From contig NZ_CP143258.1 of the NCBI RefSeq assembly GCF_036320655.1, positions 2,642,001-2,706,000 of the forward strand: 64,000 bases of DNA, written 5' to 3'. The translations under genes were made by a program, and so were the position numbers. The notes under the pieces are model-generated. The model worked only from the letters and a program-made list of their open reading frames with translations, was not told the DNA's origin and did not search any database. This document shows, piece by piece, positions 1 through 8,521 of the stretch. Each line of letters opens with the position of its first letter. Position 1 is the first letter of the stretch. This DNA is from Porphyromonas pogonae (GTDB lineage: Bacteria; Bacteroidota; Bacteroidia; Bacteroidales; Porphyromonadaceae).

Positions 1-381
1 GAGAGTCTGATCTTGTGTACTCACCTATCGCGGGATGAAAGAAGAAATCGGATCAGTGAGAGATTGAAGAAAAGAATCACAGAAGGTATGACTGATGAAG
101 TAGAGCATCTGATTAGTCAAGGTGTAAAGCCCGAAGACCTTATTTATTATGGACTCGAATATAAATTTGTCACTCTTTATTTAACAGGACAAATAACATA
201 TCAAGAGATGACTAAAGACCTCGAGATAGCTATACATCAATTTGCCAAAAGACAAATGACCTGGTTTAGAGGTATGGAAAGAAGGGGTTTTACATTGCAT
301 AGAATTCCCGCCTTAGCCCCTATGTCTGAAAAAATAGAGCGCGCTCTTGAGCTTATGCATCAATATCATTATGAATATTAA
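1..381 (+). CDS. miaA: tRNA dimethylallyltransferase, C-terminal part (partial)
   Basis: The reading frame is open from base 1, so the gene starts before the window. The visible ~126 residues match the C-terminal third of MiaA, which transfers dimethylallyl to the N6 of A37 in tRNAs reading UNN codons. Recognisable are the R-x-x-L-x-x-R-I-x-x-M helix region, the segment GLEYK (the common G-[YL]-x-[EQ] substrate-binding stretch) and the Q-x-x-WFRG close to the end. Its stop TAA overlaps a possible ATG of the next frame (TAATG), suggesting co-transcription with kdsA. The N-terminal P-loop is outside the window and cannot be checked. Confidence 0.9.
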   Translation, partial: ESLILCTHLSRDERRNRISERLKKRITEGMTDEVEHLISQGVKPEDLIYYGLEYKFVTLYLTGQITYQEMTKDLEIAIHQFAKRQMTWFRGMERRGFTLHRIPALAPMSEKIERALELMHQYHYEY

Positions 382-413
382 TGGCACCACAATGCCTCAA
401 CAAGATAAATACA

Positions 414-1214
414 ATGATCACATATAAAGATCTGGTAAAGTCATCACGATTCTTCCTAATGGCGGGTCCATGCGCCATAGAAAGTGAAGAAATGGCTATG
501 CAAATTGCGGAGAGAATAGTAAATATTACGACCAAACTCAATATCCCATACATATTCAAAGGGTCATATAGAAAAGCTAATAGATCCAGAATCGATTCTT
601 TTACCGGTATTGGTGACGAAAAGGCGCTGAAGATACTCGGTAAAGTAAAAAGCACCTTTGACATTCCGGTAGTAACCGATATCCATGAAACGCACGAAGC
701 AGCTATGGCTGCCGAATATGTGGACGTATTACAAATCCCTGCATTTCTCTGTAGGCAAACAGATTTGATAGTCGCTGCTGCCAAAACCAATAAAATCGTA
801 AACATCAAAAAAGGCCAGTTCTTATCCCCCGTTGGGATGGAACATGCAGCTAAGAAAGTAACAGACTCGGGTAATAATCAAGTTATCTTGACAGAGCGTG
901 GCAATTCGTTTGGATATGGTGATCTCGTGGTAGACTTTACTAATATCCCTCAAATGCAAAGGAGTGGATTTCCCGTAGTCATGGATATTACTCACTCACT
1001 GCAACAACCCAACCAAAGTTCAGGAGTAACAGGAGGGAAGCCTGAACAAATAGAAATCATAGCCAAAGCAGCCATAGCAGTAGGTGCGAATGGAATCTTT
1101 ATAGAGACTCATCCCAACCCTGCGATTGCCAAAAGTGATGGGGCCAACATGTTACCATTAGACCAATTGGAGGGATTGCTCCACAAACTCATCCGCTTGC
1201 AAGATGCTCTCTAA
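414..1214 (+). CDS. kdsA: 3-deoxy-8-phosphooctulonate synthase
   Basis: 266 residues, the usual KdsA length. The enzyme condenses PEP with arabinose 5-phosphate to make Kdo-8-phosphate for lipid A-core assembly in the cytoplasm. Seen: AGPCAIES near the N-terminus, FKGSYRKANRS, the TDIHE segment, QIPAFLCRQTDL, the GNSFGYGDLVVD stretch and DxTHS(L)QQP near residue 195, all DAHP/KDO synthase family blocks. An in-frame ATG at 381 overlaps the miaA stop, but the family normally begins just before the AGPC block, so the ATG at 414 is preferred. waaA, which uses Kdo, lies about 10 kb away. A MITE begins 7 bp after the stop. Confidence 0.93.
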   Translation: MITYKDLVKSSRFFLMAGPCAIESEEMAMQIAERIVNITTKLNIPYIFKGSYRKANRSRIDSFTGIGDEKALKILGKVKSTFDIPVVTDIHETHEAAMAAEYVDVLQIPAFLCRQTDLIVAAAKTNKIVNIKKGQFLSPVGMEHAAKKVTDSGNNQVILTERGNSFGYGDLVVDFTNIPQMQRSGFPVVMDITHSLQQPNQSSGVTGGKPEQIEIIAKAAIAVGANGIFIETHPNPAIAKSDGANMLPLDQLEGLLHKLIRLQDAL

Positions 1215-1221
1215 TCAATAG

Positions 1222-1408
1222 GAGACTGTTGCAAAAGTCAACAGTCTTGTGGATTTTGGAGGCAAAGCCGACAAAAGACTCTTTGACCGGGCAGAGAGGG
1301 TAAAGTGCAAGGCGATAAGAGTGAGTGCACAGGGAGTTTACTTCAGGTAAATGACCAAGCGCGAATCTCGCAAGCAACGAAGCAATTGGCCTGCTATGCA
1401 ACGGTCTC
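1222..1408 (+). mobile_element. 187-bp MITE, copy 1
   Basis: Non-coding element with imperfect 12-bp terminal inverted repeats (GAGACTGTTGCA / TGCAACGGTCTC), flanked by a perfect 5-bp duplication AATAG (1217-1221 and 1409-1413). Its left end also holds an internal palindrome GACTGTTG/CAACAGTC. The same element occurs five more times in the window, each time at 187 bp. This copy lies directly after the kdsA stop. Short ORFs running through it are not real genes. Confidence 0.9.
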
Positions 1409-1488
1409 AATAGGATAGAAAATATGGAAATTCTTTTGTAAGGTTTTCAGCCCTAAAAGCATTTTTTAGTATTAAAGATCTTCATACA

Positions 1489-1525
1489 AAAATAAAGGAT
1501 GTCAATTATGACATCCTTTATTTTT
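1489..1525. terminator. bidirectional terminator between kdsA and wzc
   Basis: Perfect 17-bp stem (AAAAATAAAGGATGTCA with its complement) around a 2-3 nt loop, A-rich on the left and T-rich on the right, so it can terminate both the converging kdsA and wzc transcripts. Confidence 0.8.
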
Positions 1526-1544
1526 ACTATCAGATAGATTTTCT

Positions 1545-3989
1545 TTAATTGCCTTTTTTAAACATTCCTAATAGCTTTTGGAAAATATTCTTAGGCTTAT
1601 TCTGTGTCTGACTGTTATTGCCATAGCTATATCCGTAACCATAGCCACCGTAGCCATATCTCTTACCATAGCCATAGTGACTGCGTGCCACCTTCTTGAG
1701 GTCGACGCCATTGATTACGATAGAAATATTGGGCAACTTATGCTCACGATACAAAGTATTGATAAGTTCGAAAGCACTCTTTTCCGTGTAATTCTCACGA
1801 GACACATATACAGTCGTATCAGCTATACGTGATGCGACCAAAGAGTCTACAACCAACCCTACCGGTGCACTATCAATAATTACATATTCATAATGCTGTC
1901 TGAACTTTTTCATCAACAGATCCAATGCGGGACGATCCAAAAGCTCTGCGGGATTTGGAGGAGTTGCACCTGCATTTAGGATATGAAGATTTTCAGTTTC
2001 TTTCGCTGTGATAATATAAGGCTCATAATCGAGCGAGTTCTCCGCAATAATATTTGTCAATCCTTTTCGAGGATTTTTGAAGCCGAATACATTGTGAAGC
2101 TGAGGGTTGCGAATATCCATACCTATGATAATCACTTTCTTTCCCAGCAAAGCCAAACTAACGGCAAGGTTACTGGATACAAAAGATTTACCCTCACCGG
2201 ATATTGTAGAAGTAAACATGATTACTTTCTCATCCTCTTTCAAAGTAAACTGAATATTGGTTCTCAACGTTCTGAATACTTCAGACATCAGATTATTGTC
2301 ATTCTTCTTGACCACAATAGCAGAGTCTCTTGCTGATCTCTCAAAGGGAATATCTCCGATTATAGGCAATTTAGTCAACTTTTCGACCTCTGAATGACTT
2401 TCAATCTTAGTGCGGAAGAAGTCTAAGATAGTAATGATAAGCACCGGTAATATCAAACCAAGCAACAACCCTATCGCAAGTATTAAAGGTTTTTTGGGAG
2501 ATATAGGGTTGGTACTTGCCAATGCTTCATCGATAATCTTAGCATTGTCGGCAGTAGCAGCCATAGCTATAGAGTTTTCTTCTCTTTTCTCCAAAAGCAT
2601 CAAAAACAGCTTAGCCTTGATCTCTTGTTGCCTGTTTATATCGGTAAGTACACGTTCCTGTGTAGGAGCATTACTGATTTTTTCATTATAGAGGTTTACT
2701 TGCCCCTGTATTGCACGAGCATTGATCTTGAGTCCTCGGTATGCACTGGCTATTGACGCACTCACATTGTTGCGCAACGTTTCGAGCTCAGCTTCTCTTT
2801 TTATTACGATAGGGTTATTCTCTGAAGAAGATCGTATGAGTCTGTTTCTCTCAAGAAGTTTCTCATTGTATTGATTGATGATTCCCTTCAGCGTTTCATC
2901 ATCCAATCCAATATTGCTTGGGATTACTTGATTCTTATTGGCAGGATTATCTACGTATTTTTTCAGATCCTCCATGATATAAAGCTGAGTGCTTACAGTT
3001 AGCTGATCCTTATTGATATCAGCTCTGCCTTTGACTACCATTTGGTAATCCTCCACAGTAGTAAGTCCTGCACTTCTTTTCGTATCTTCTATGCGCTTCT
3101 CTGTTGTACCAAGCTCTTTGCTTATGATATCCAAACGCTCATTGATAAACTCAGCAGTCCTTACAGCCACTAAGTTTTTATCCATACGAGAGTCATCGTT
3201 ATAAGTCTTGATAAGGGTATTAATGAATTCCTCACCCCAATCCTTATCTAATGATTTGAAATGAATAACGGCCACCGAACTTGTTTTATTAGCCAGATCT
3301 ACAGACATTCTGGTAAGAATATTCTTCGCTACTTCTATAGGGGCAGTTACACTTATGTAGACAGACTCATCAAAAAAGTCGGAATAGTTCTTCCTTGGAA
3401 CAAGTTCAAAATCACCTACATCAGTTTTTAAAACAGCAGGGAATTTCGAGAAACTTTCCTTGTGCGTATTCTCTTCTTTGTCTTTCCATACTACTTCCAA
3501 TGAGCCATTGGTCTGAGGTTTAGCAGTAAAAGAAAAAGGGCGCATCAACTTATCCAATGTGCTATCGGACGTATTCACCTCTAAAGGATAATTATAAAAA
3601 AGATAATTGGTGCCTACAGATCCTTTTGTTTTATAGCTATTATATGCTTTGAGTGCAATAACCGTTTTTTTGACGATGGTTTTAGATTGCAGAATCTCCA
3701 TTTCATTGGTTACGTTATTTGTCGTAGCCAAAATACCCAAATTCTGGAGGCTCATCATTTCATTGGCAGCACCTTGCTTGTTCTTTTCTTCTTTGAACAT
3801 GATGGTGGCACTGATATCATATTGCTTTTGGGCATAACGCATATATATCATTGCGGCCAAAATACATACAATAACAGAGGCAACGAACCATCTCCAATGA
3901 ATGATATATTTAGAAATTATTGCTTTGAGGTCCTGAGCTTCGCCCTCTTCATTATAAGGAGTGTTGGGTTTAGAATACAAATCTTCCAT
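1545..3989 (-). CDS. Exopolysaccharide chain-length / BY-type tyrosine kinase (Wzc-like)
   Basis: 814 residues. Inner-membrane polysaccharide co-polymerase fused to a bacterial tyrosine kinase. Seen in order: a Wzz domain with a first membrane helix at about 34-51, a long periplasmic coiled-coil region, a second membrane helix near 515-540, then a cytosolic P-loop ATPase with Walker A SGEGKS near 595, Walker A' IIIGMDIRNP near 621 and Walker B YVIIDSAP near 703. The C-terminus carries a tyrosine/glycine-rich tail (about ten Tyr near 770-795), the usual autophosphorylation cluster. It lies 15 bp downstream of the Wza-like gene, forming an export pair. It is the same type as the Ptk1 kinase described in P. 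gingivalis. No phosphatase gene is adjacent. Confidence 0.92.
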   Translation of the reverse strand: MEDLYSKPNTPYNEEGEAQDLKAIISKYIIHWRWFVASVIVCILAAMIYMRYAQKQYDISATIMFKEEKNKQGAANEMMSLQNLGILATTNNVTNEMEILQSKTIVKKTVIALKAYNSYKTKGSVGTNYLFYNYPLEVNTSDSTLDKLMRPFSFTAKPQTNGSLEVVWKDKEENTHKESFSKFPAVLKTDVGDFELVPRKNYSDFFDESVYISVTAPIEVAKNILTRMSVDLANKTSSVAVIHFKSLDKDWGEEFINTLIKTYNDDSRMDKNLVAVRTAEFINERLDIISKELGTTEKRIEDTKRSAGLTTVEDYQMVVKGRADINKDQLTVSTQLYIMEDLKKYVDNPANKNQVIPSNIGLDDETLKGIINQYNEKLLERNRLIRSSSENNPIVIKREAELETLRNNVSASIASAYRGLKINARAIQGQVNLYNEKISNAPTQERVLTDINRQQEIKAKLFLMLLEKREENSIAMAATADNAKIIDEALASTNPISPKKPLILAIGLLLGLILPVLIITILDFFRTKIESHSEVEKLTKLPIIGDIPFERSARDSAIVVKKNDNNLMSEVFRTLRTNIQFTLKEDEKVIMFTSTISGEGKSFVSSNLAVSLALLGKKVIIIGMDIRNPQLHNVFGFKNPRKGLTNIIAENSLDYEPYIITAKETENLHILNAGATPPNPAELLDRPALDLLMKKFRQHYEYVIIDSAPVGLVVDSLVASRIADTTVYVSRENYTEKSAFELINTLYREHKLPNISIVINGVDLKKVARSHYGYGKRYGYGGYGYGYSYGNNSQTQNKPKNIFQKLLGMFKKGN

Positions 3990-4004
3990 TTATACTGTAT
4001 AGGA

Positions 4005-4826
4005 TTATTTCAAGATGGATATGACCAAAGTAGCAATAGATGTGAGCAATGAGGCTACAGAAAACCAAATAGTTGTACCGGCAGAAATTCCGGAAGATTG
4101 TGCCTTTGCCTTATTGGGCTCTACATACAAAACATCTCCCTGCTGAAGATAATAGTAAGGAGAAGATATGATATCACTTTGCGAAAGATCAAGGGTAACC
4201 AGTTCTTTTCTTCCGTCTGCAAGTTCTCTTAGTAGTTTCACGTTTTTTCTATTACCGTATATTGTAAGATCGCCAGACTGTGCTATGGCATCAAAGATAT
4301 TAAGTTTCCCATTATTTGCAACACATATACCGGGGCGGTTCACTTCACCCACCACAGACACCTTATAGTTTATAATCCTGAGATTTACACTGATCCCTTC
4401 TTTAAGATATGCTTTCAATTTGTCTTTAATGACATCTTCTGCCTGATTTTCAGTAAGACCTACAACTTTTACTTTACCAAGTATGGGCAAGCTGATCTCT
4501 CCGTCATTACTCACAACATAAGAGGGATATGCGTAAGGAGATATAGCGCCGTCAGGAGTGACATTGGTATTACCGATATTGAAGGGTTCCAAAATTTCTT
4601 TCTCAGGTGTCGCTGCAGAAACAGTCACGGTGAGCAGATCTTTGGGGTGGATAACGGCATCATAAAGCTTCGACTGAGAAATGATATACTTCGCTTCGCT
4701 CTCCTTGTCTTTGCTTTGGAAATATGCAACGTCTTTAACACTTCCACAAGATGTCAGTGCGGCTACCAATACGCAAAGACTTAGAGTTAGTTTTGTAATT
4801 TTTGTCATAAAAACTGAATGCTTCAT
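4005..4826 (-). CDS. Polysaccharide export outer membrane lipoprotein (Wza-like)
   Basis: 273 residues. A lipoprotein signal ends in ALTSC (ATG at 4808 is an alternative start that gives a tighter signal peptide). A poly-export domain near 45-140 is followed by an SLBB-type domain near 150-230. The C-terminus is a hydrophobic segment (IWFSVASLLTSIATLVI), as in Wza proteins that cross the outer membrane with an amphipathic helix. It is the first gene of the two-gene operon with the tyrosine kinase, and together they would form the periplasm-spanning polysaccharide secretion channel. No glycosyltransferase cluster is in view, so the polymer is unknown. Confidence 0.9.
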   Translation of the reverse strand: MKHSVFMTKITKLTLSLCVLVAALTSCGSVKDVAYFQSKDKESEAKYIISQSKLYDAVIHPKDLLTVTVSAATPEKEILEPFNIGNTNVTPDGAISPYAYPSYVVSNDGEISLPILGKVKVVGLTENQAEDVIKDKLKAYLKEGISVNLRIINYKVSVVGEVNRPGICVANNGKLNIFDAIAQSGDLTIYGNRKNVKLLRELADGRKELVTLDLSQSDIISSPYYYLQQGDVLYVEPNKAKAQSSGISAGTTIWFSVASLLTSIATLVISILK

Positions 4827-4874
4827 TTGAATTTTAGTAACCGCTACAGCTAATGATCTTCAAGAAATCTTTTA

Positions 4875-4882
4875 CAAAAGTA
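4875..4882 (-). promoter_or_regulatory. -7 box for the wza/wzc operon
   Basis: TACTTTTG on the minus strand, about 50 nt before the wza ATG, matches the Bacteroidetes -7 consensus TAnnTTTG. No clear -33 TTTG is seen. The rest of the 397-bp divergent gap 4827-5223 is AT-rich, and I see no gene in it. Confidence 0.5.
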
Positions 4883-5182
4883 TGCTTGCAAAAACAATCT
4901 CCCTACAACCCCAATACAAGCGGAATGTAACCAAACCGACTCGCCATGTTAACAAATGTTTATGAACGAAGTTGCATCAACGAGCAATATGTAACGCTTT
5001 ATTTTAACTGCGCAAAGTTAACTAAGTTTATTTGTTCAAACAAGTTTTTCACTTGTTATTATATCCCCGTACAAAAGATATGTTAAATATTTAAAACATT
5101 ATAATTATATAACTTAAAAAGGCGTTCATCTACTGAATACTGCATTTAATCTCACTAAAATTCTTTTTTCTTTTATTATTAT

Positions 5183-5190
5183 TAATTTTG
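5183..5190 (+). promoter_or_regulatory. -7 box for the HAD hydrolase gene
   Basis: TAATTTTG, 33 nt before the ATG at 5224, fits TAnnTTTG. The -33 element is not evident. Confidence 0.45.
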
Positions 5191-5223
5191 TGACTCTAAA
5201 ATCACTATTATTAAATACAGAAT

Positions 5224-5652
5224 ATGATTATAGCTGTTGATTTCGACGGTACGATAGTAAAGCATAGATATCCTAAAATAGGAGAAGAAATTCCATTTGC
5301 TACAGATACTTTGAAAATGCTCATTGAAGATCGCCACAAGCTTATCCTTTGGAGTGTAAGAGAGGGACATCTGCTCCAAGAAGCGGTAGATTGGTGCAGA
5401 GAACGCGGTGTAGAATTTTACGCTGTAAACCGTGATTTTCCGGAAGAAGAAGATGGATCAAGAGGTTATTCAAGAAAAATCAAGGCTGATTTATTTATTG
5501 ATGATAGAGGTCTGGGAGGACTTCCCGACTGGGGTACCATCTACGAAATGATCAGTAGCGGGCGTCCACTGGAACCTTATCAAGAATCAGGCAACTCACC
5601 TATTCAAAACAAAACTTCAGAAAAAAAAGGATGGAGAAAAATATTTGGATAA
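5224..5652 (+). CDS. Small HAD-superfamily hydrolase (BT0820-like)
   Basis: 142 residues. Begins with the HAD motif I signature VDFDGT (Asp6 nucleophile, Asp8 acid/base). Further on are a K-x-I-L-W-S-V-R segment in the motif II position and a DLFIDDRGLGG segment as motif IV. The length and the missing cap domain match the small Bacteroidales hydrolases of this type; the substrate is unknown. Monocistronic, between the divergent wza promoter and the tRNA-Lys pair. Confidence 0.8.
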   Translation: MIIAVDFDGTIVKHRYPKIGEEIPFATDTLKMLIEDRHKLILWSVREGHLLQEAVDWCRERGVEFYAVNRDFPEEEDGSRGYSRKIKADLFIDDRGLGGLPDWGTIYEMISSGRPLEPYQESGNSPIQNKTSEKKGWRKIFG

Positions 5653-5737
5653 ATTTTTAGCCTTACTTAAAGGTCTGATTTATCTAAACATTATATATTC
5701 TGAAAGAGATTTGAGTCTCTAAAAATGAAAAAACTCA

Positions 5738-5768
5738 TTTTGTAAAAAGAATATTTTTTCTACCTTTG
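5738..5768 (+). promoter_or_regulatory. Promoter of the tandem tRNA-Lys genes
   Basis: TTTTG at 5738-5742 and TACCTTTG at 5761-5768, 18 nt apart, form a full Bacteroidetes promoter ending about 30 nt before the first tRNA. Confidence 0.75.
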
Positions 5769-5798
5769 CACCGTCTTTTAAGATTGTCAAAAAGAAAT

Positions 5799-5871
5799 GA
5801 CTCCGTAGCTCAGTTGGTAGAGCAAATGACTCTTAATCATTGGGTCGTGAGTTCGAGCCTCACCGGGGTCA
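5799..5871 (+). tRNA. tRNA-Lys (CTT), copy 1
   Basis: 73 nt cloverleaf. Acceptor stem GACTCCG/CGGGGTC, D-loop AGCTCAGTTGGTAGAGC, anticodon loop CTCTTAA (anticodon CTT), T arm GTGAGTTCGAGCCTCAC. No CCA is encoded. Confidence 0.93.
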
Positions 5872-5902
5872 CTCTTGAAAACAGTCTGTAAGATTGATTA
5901 AT

Positions 5903-5975
5903 GACTCCGTAGCTCAGTTGGTAGAGCAAATGACTCTTAATCATTGGGTCGTGAGTTCGAGCCTCACCGGGGTCA
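5903..5975 (+). tRNA. tRNA-Lys (CTT), copy 2
   Basis: Identical to the first copy and 31 nt downstream of it, so a tandem duplication. Both probably come from one transcript. Confidence 0.93.
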
Positions 5976-5987
5976 CTCGATTATATG

Positions 5988-6021
5988 AGCGGTTATCTTT
6001 GCACGAAGATAACCGCTTTTT
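5988..6021 (+). terminator. Terminator of the tRNA-Lys transcript
   Basis: 12-bp stem AGCGGTTATCTT with its complement around a 6-nt loop, followed by a T run. Confidence 0.85.
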
Positions 6022-6173
6022 CATTATCCACTCACGGCCTAGCCGACTTACAATATATTACTTTTCTTTGCGATTCTATAAAACTAAAAAGACCAAAAAG
6101 AGCATTGTTCTATTAATGCCAAGACTTGTTACAGCATAGACTGATCTTTTTTTTATAAAATTATCGTCACCTC

Positions 6174-6205
6174 TTGACAATGGCCTATCCGATGCTGTAT
6201 CTTTG
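6174..6205 (+). promoter_or_regulatory. Promoter of repeat-array locus A
   Basis: TTGACA at 6174-6179, 18-nt spacer, TATCTTTG at 6198-6205. The spacer part CGATGCTG preceding TATCTTTG is shared with loci C, D and E, so the similarity goes beyond the two promoter boxes. Confidence 0.7.
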
Positions 6206-6281
6206 TCTCAGAACGAATGATTTTAAATTCACATTTACACACAAATCTAATTCACATATAGACACATCAATATATAACAAT

Positions 6282-6356
6282 ATGAAATCTCCAATCAATA
6301 ATATCATAATACAGCACTGCCCCCCTTGTATTTGCACTACGGAACGTCATATCTGA
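6282..6356 (+). CDS. Possible 24-residue peptide in locus A
   Basis: Short ATG frame in the region transcribed from promoter A, encoding a peptide with a CPPCIC cluster. There is no homologue in the other array loci and no clear ribosome-binding site, so this may be a non-coding RNA rather than a gene. Confidence 0.2.
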   Translation: MKSPINNIIIQHCPPCICTTERHI

Positions 6357-6408
6357 ATCTGCCGTCATCCGGCATTACATTTTATCAAGATAAGAGGATG
6401 ATGTAAAA

Positions 6409-6432
6409 ATATCAAATTGTCAGAATGTAAAA
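6409..6432 (+). repeat. 24-nt box shared by array loci A and C
   Basis: Matches 48788-48811 at 23 of 24 positions (core TGTCAGAATGTAAAA). In both loci it lies just before the terminator hairpin. Confidence 0.7.
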
Positions 6433-6451
6433 AACAACGAGCCGTCATAAT

Positions 6452-6493
6452 AAAAGCCGTAAAAGGGGAAGAACATTCCTTTTACGGCTTTTT
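6452..6493 (+). terminator. Long terminator hairpin of locus A
   Basis: 15-bp perfect stem AAAAGCCGTAAAAGG with its complement, 11-nt loop, then TTTTT. Ends the transcript from promoter A about 20 nt before the repeat array. Confidence 0.8.
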
Positions 6494-6514
6494 CTGTTTT
6501 GGGACTATACAAGC

Positions 6515-6646
6515 TTTTTTCTTAGTTACATTATCCTATTTTCGTAACTAGATTGTGTGATTTTCTTAACTACGTATCAGGGATTTCTTAGTTAGAAAAA
6601 TATCAAAACCTAACTAGAAAAATAACATGACGTAGTTTTAGAAATA
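6515..6646. repeat. 22-bp-period inverted array A
   Basis: Forward units of the form TTTTCTTAACTA start at 6515, 6537, 6559 and 6581, exactly 22 bp apart. Reverse units of the form TAACTAGAAAAATA start at 6589, 6611 and 6633, again 22 bp apart. The flip is centred near 6585-6600. Units are degenerate between cores. No ORF crosses it. 6647-6932 after it is AT-rich with nothing recognised. Confidence 0.8.
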
Positions 6647-6932
6647 TTCAGAGATTTTGTACTTATATACTACTCTCAATATTTATCATTCGTAGGCCTC
6701 GAAGTATTATCAAAAAGATGCATTTCTAAGCAAAACAATAGCATATTAATATTGAAAACAGGGATAAATATTCAATTTAACATTAGCAAAATCTAAGATT
6801 TTAATGAAATACAAATTATGATTTTTCACACTAAGGTGTTGAGAAATTCGATAGATGTTACTTTAGTTCTTATATCTCTTTGAGGGCTGATTGCTTCTTT
6901 GACTTCCTCAAAGCAATAGGTTTTTACAAATT

Positions 6933-7119
6933 GAGACCGTTGCATAGCAGGCAAATTGCTTCGTTGCTTGCGAGATTCGCGCTTGGTCATTTACCTGAAG
7001 TAAAGTCCCTGTGCACTCACTCTTAGCCCCTTGCACTTTACCCTCTCTGCCCGGTCAAAGTGTATTTTGTCGGCTTTGCCTCCAAAACCCACAAGACTGT
7101 TGACTTTTGCAACAGTCTC
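6933..7119 (-). mobile_element. 187-bp MITE, copy 2
   Basis: Same element as at 1222-1408, in the opposite orientation. It lies 13 bp before the start codon of the decayed ATPase gene, so it probably replaced or separated that gene's promoter. The flanks AAATT and TTATT do not make a perfect duplication. Confidence 0.88.
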
Positions 7120-7444
7120 TTATTAAGATATTATGGCAAATATCTCCCCCCATCTTTGGTGTAGTAACCTCAGGAGACAACTTACAGATAGAGAAAAGGA
7201 GACTGCACGTTTGTTATCCAATTTTCAGCATGGAGTCAATACTGTACTGATTTCGCCTCGTCGTTGGGGTAAAACTTCCCTGGTGCAGAAAGTGTGTCAA
7301 CTAGCACAGACAAATCATCTCAAGATCGTGTATCTGGATATCTTTTCGTGTCGTAGCGACAGAGAGTTTTATGATACATTTGCAGAAGCTGTGCTCAAGC
7401 AGACTTCATCAAAATGGGATGAATGGATCGAGAATGCTAAGTTA

Positions 7445-8521
7445 ACGTGAGTTCGGTCTAAGCGTGATGTACTAAGTGGGTTGATGGATTGTGTATGATT
7501 TCTAGGTTTAATTCCGGCTTTTTGGGTAGCAGATTGTAGGCAATTATGCCGGCAATCAAATTAATGGCGAAATTATTGACGCTTCTGTGTCGTGTATGCT
7601 CTATTTGACAAACGTTTTTGAGTAGGTCATTAACGGTTTCCACAAGTGCTCTTTTTCTGAGTAATATCCTATCATACAGGCTCATCAGAGTGTTTTTCAT
7701 GTTTTTCTTTATCTTCGTAATCATGTGTATGTCGTCAATGAAGAGCTTATCGAAAAGACTTTGTGAGATGTATCCTCTGTCGGCAACAAGTTTGCCGAAT
7801 AGTTTCTTCGTGAAGGTTCCGCCTTTAAGTGGAGCACGGTCATCCGTATTCCCCGGTGTGATTTGATATTGAATGATTTCACCCCGGTCGTTAATCACAA
7901 TATGTAGTTTGAAACCATAGAACCATCCCATACTGCATTTGCCCTTTTGGGCCCATCCTTTCATGGTCTTATGCCCGTGTGCCCGCTTGATATGGCAGGT
8001 GCGTAAAGGTGTGGAATCAATGAATGAGATACCGGTGCATTCGCCCAAACAACACATATTGAGAAATGAAATTAGTTTGAATGCCACCTTGCTTTGTAAT
8101 TCCACAAAACGATTGTAAGAGACCAACGAAGGAAAATCCGAATGACATTGTTGCGTAATATATTGAAGATAAAAGGACTTAAAATCGCGATACCTCGAAT
8201 GATGGAAAAGAATCAGAATAGTCATGATTTCAGCATCGGACATCCTAAACTTGCGATTTCTTCGCTTTTTGTTTCCTTCGCAAAGGGTTCTTTGCTGAAT
8301 CAAGGTATCGAAAAGTTTGGAAAAATCATCGGTAAGACAGAAAATTTCAACTATATTTGTTTTCATAAAGTGGTGTTTTGTTTGTTTATATCTTATTGAT
8401 TGTCAACTACTAAGATACAAATAATTCACCACTTTTGCAATGAAATACATAAGAAATTACACTGATTTACAACACTTTCTAAACTCTATTATTCCTATTA
8501 TCCCTTATATCGAACTCACGT
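7445..8521 (-). mobile_element. IS982-family insertion sequence, intact copy (1077 bp)
   Basis: Ends ACGTGAGTTCG and CGAACTCACGT are inverted repeats. It is flanked by a perfect 7-bp duplication TAAGTTA (7438-7444 and 8522-8528). It carries one transposase gene and disrupts the ATPase gene. Two further copies exist in the window, one truncated (19119-19371) and one carrying a MITE (49303-50571). Confidence 0.93.
7458..8366 (-). CDS. IS982-family transposase
   Basis: 302 residues, normal length for IS982 transposases. The N-terminal helical part contains the YRDFKSFYLQYI and SYNRFVELQ blocks. The DDE catalytic part follows: FIDSTPLRTC (first Asp), KLVADRGYIS (second Asp) and an E in the RALVETVNDLLKN segment. 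A basic stretch AHGHKTMKGWAQKGKCSMGW lies between. No frameshift is seen, so it is potentially active and could mobilise the other copies. Confidence 0.92.
   Translation of the reverse strand: MKTNIVEIFCLTDDFSKLFDTLIQQRTLCEGNKKRRNRKFRMSDAEIMTILILFHHSRYRDFKSFYLQYITQQCHSDFPSLVSYNRFVELQSKVAFKLISFLNMCCLGECTGISFIDSTPLRTCHIKRAHGHKTMKGWAQKGKCSMGWFYGFKLHIVINDRGEIIQYQITPGNTDDRAPLKGGTFTKKLFGKLVADRGYISQSLFDKLFIDDIHMITKIKKNMKNTLMSLYDRILLRKRALVETVNDLLKNVCQIEHTRHRSVNNFAINLIAGIIAYNLLPKKPELNLEIIHNPSTHLVHHA

Noticed and set aside
1189-1410. 73-residue frame and similar frames in other copies of the 187-bp repeat
   Set aside because: They come from the MITE sequence, differ in ends between copies and lie on a non-coding element.
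4980-5035. Further 22-bp array upstream of wza
   Set aside because: TTTTAACT and TTAACTAAG occur there but only once each and not at 22-bp spacing.
5894-6139. 81-residue frame
   Set aside because: It runs through the second tRNA-Lys and its terminator, so it is an artefact.
6515-6646. CRISPR array
   Set aside because: Units are degenerate, repeat without unique constant-length spacers, flip orientation in the middle and no cas gene is present.
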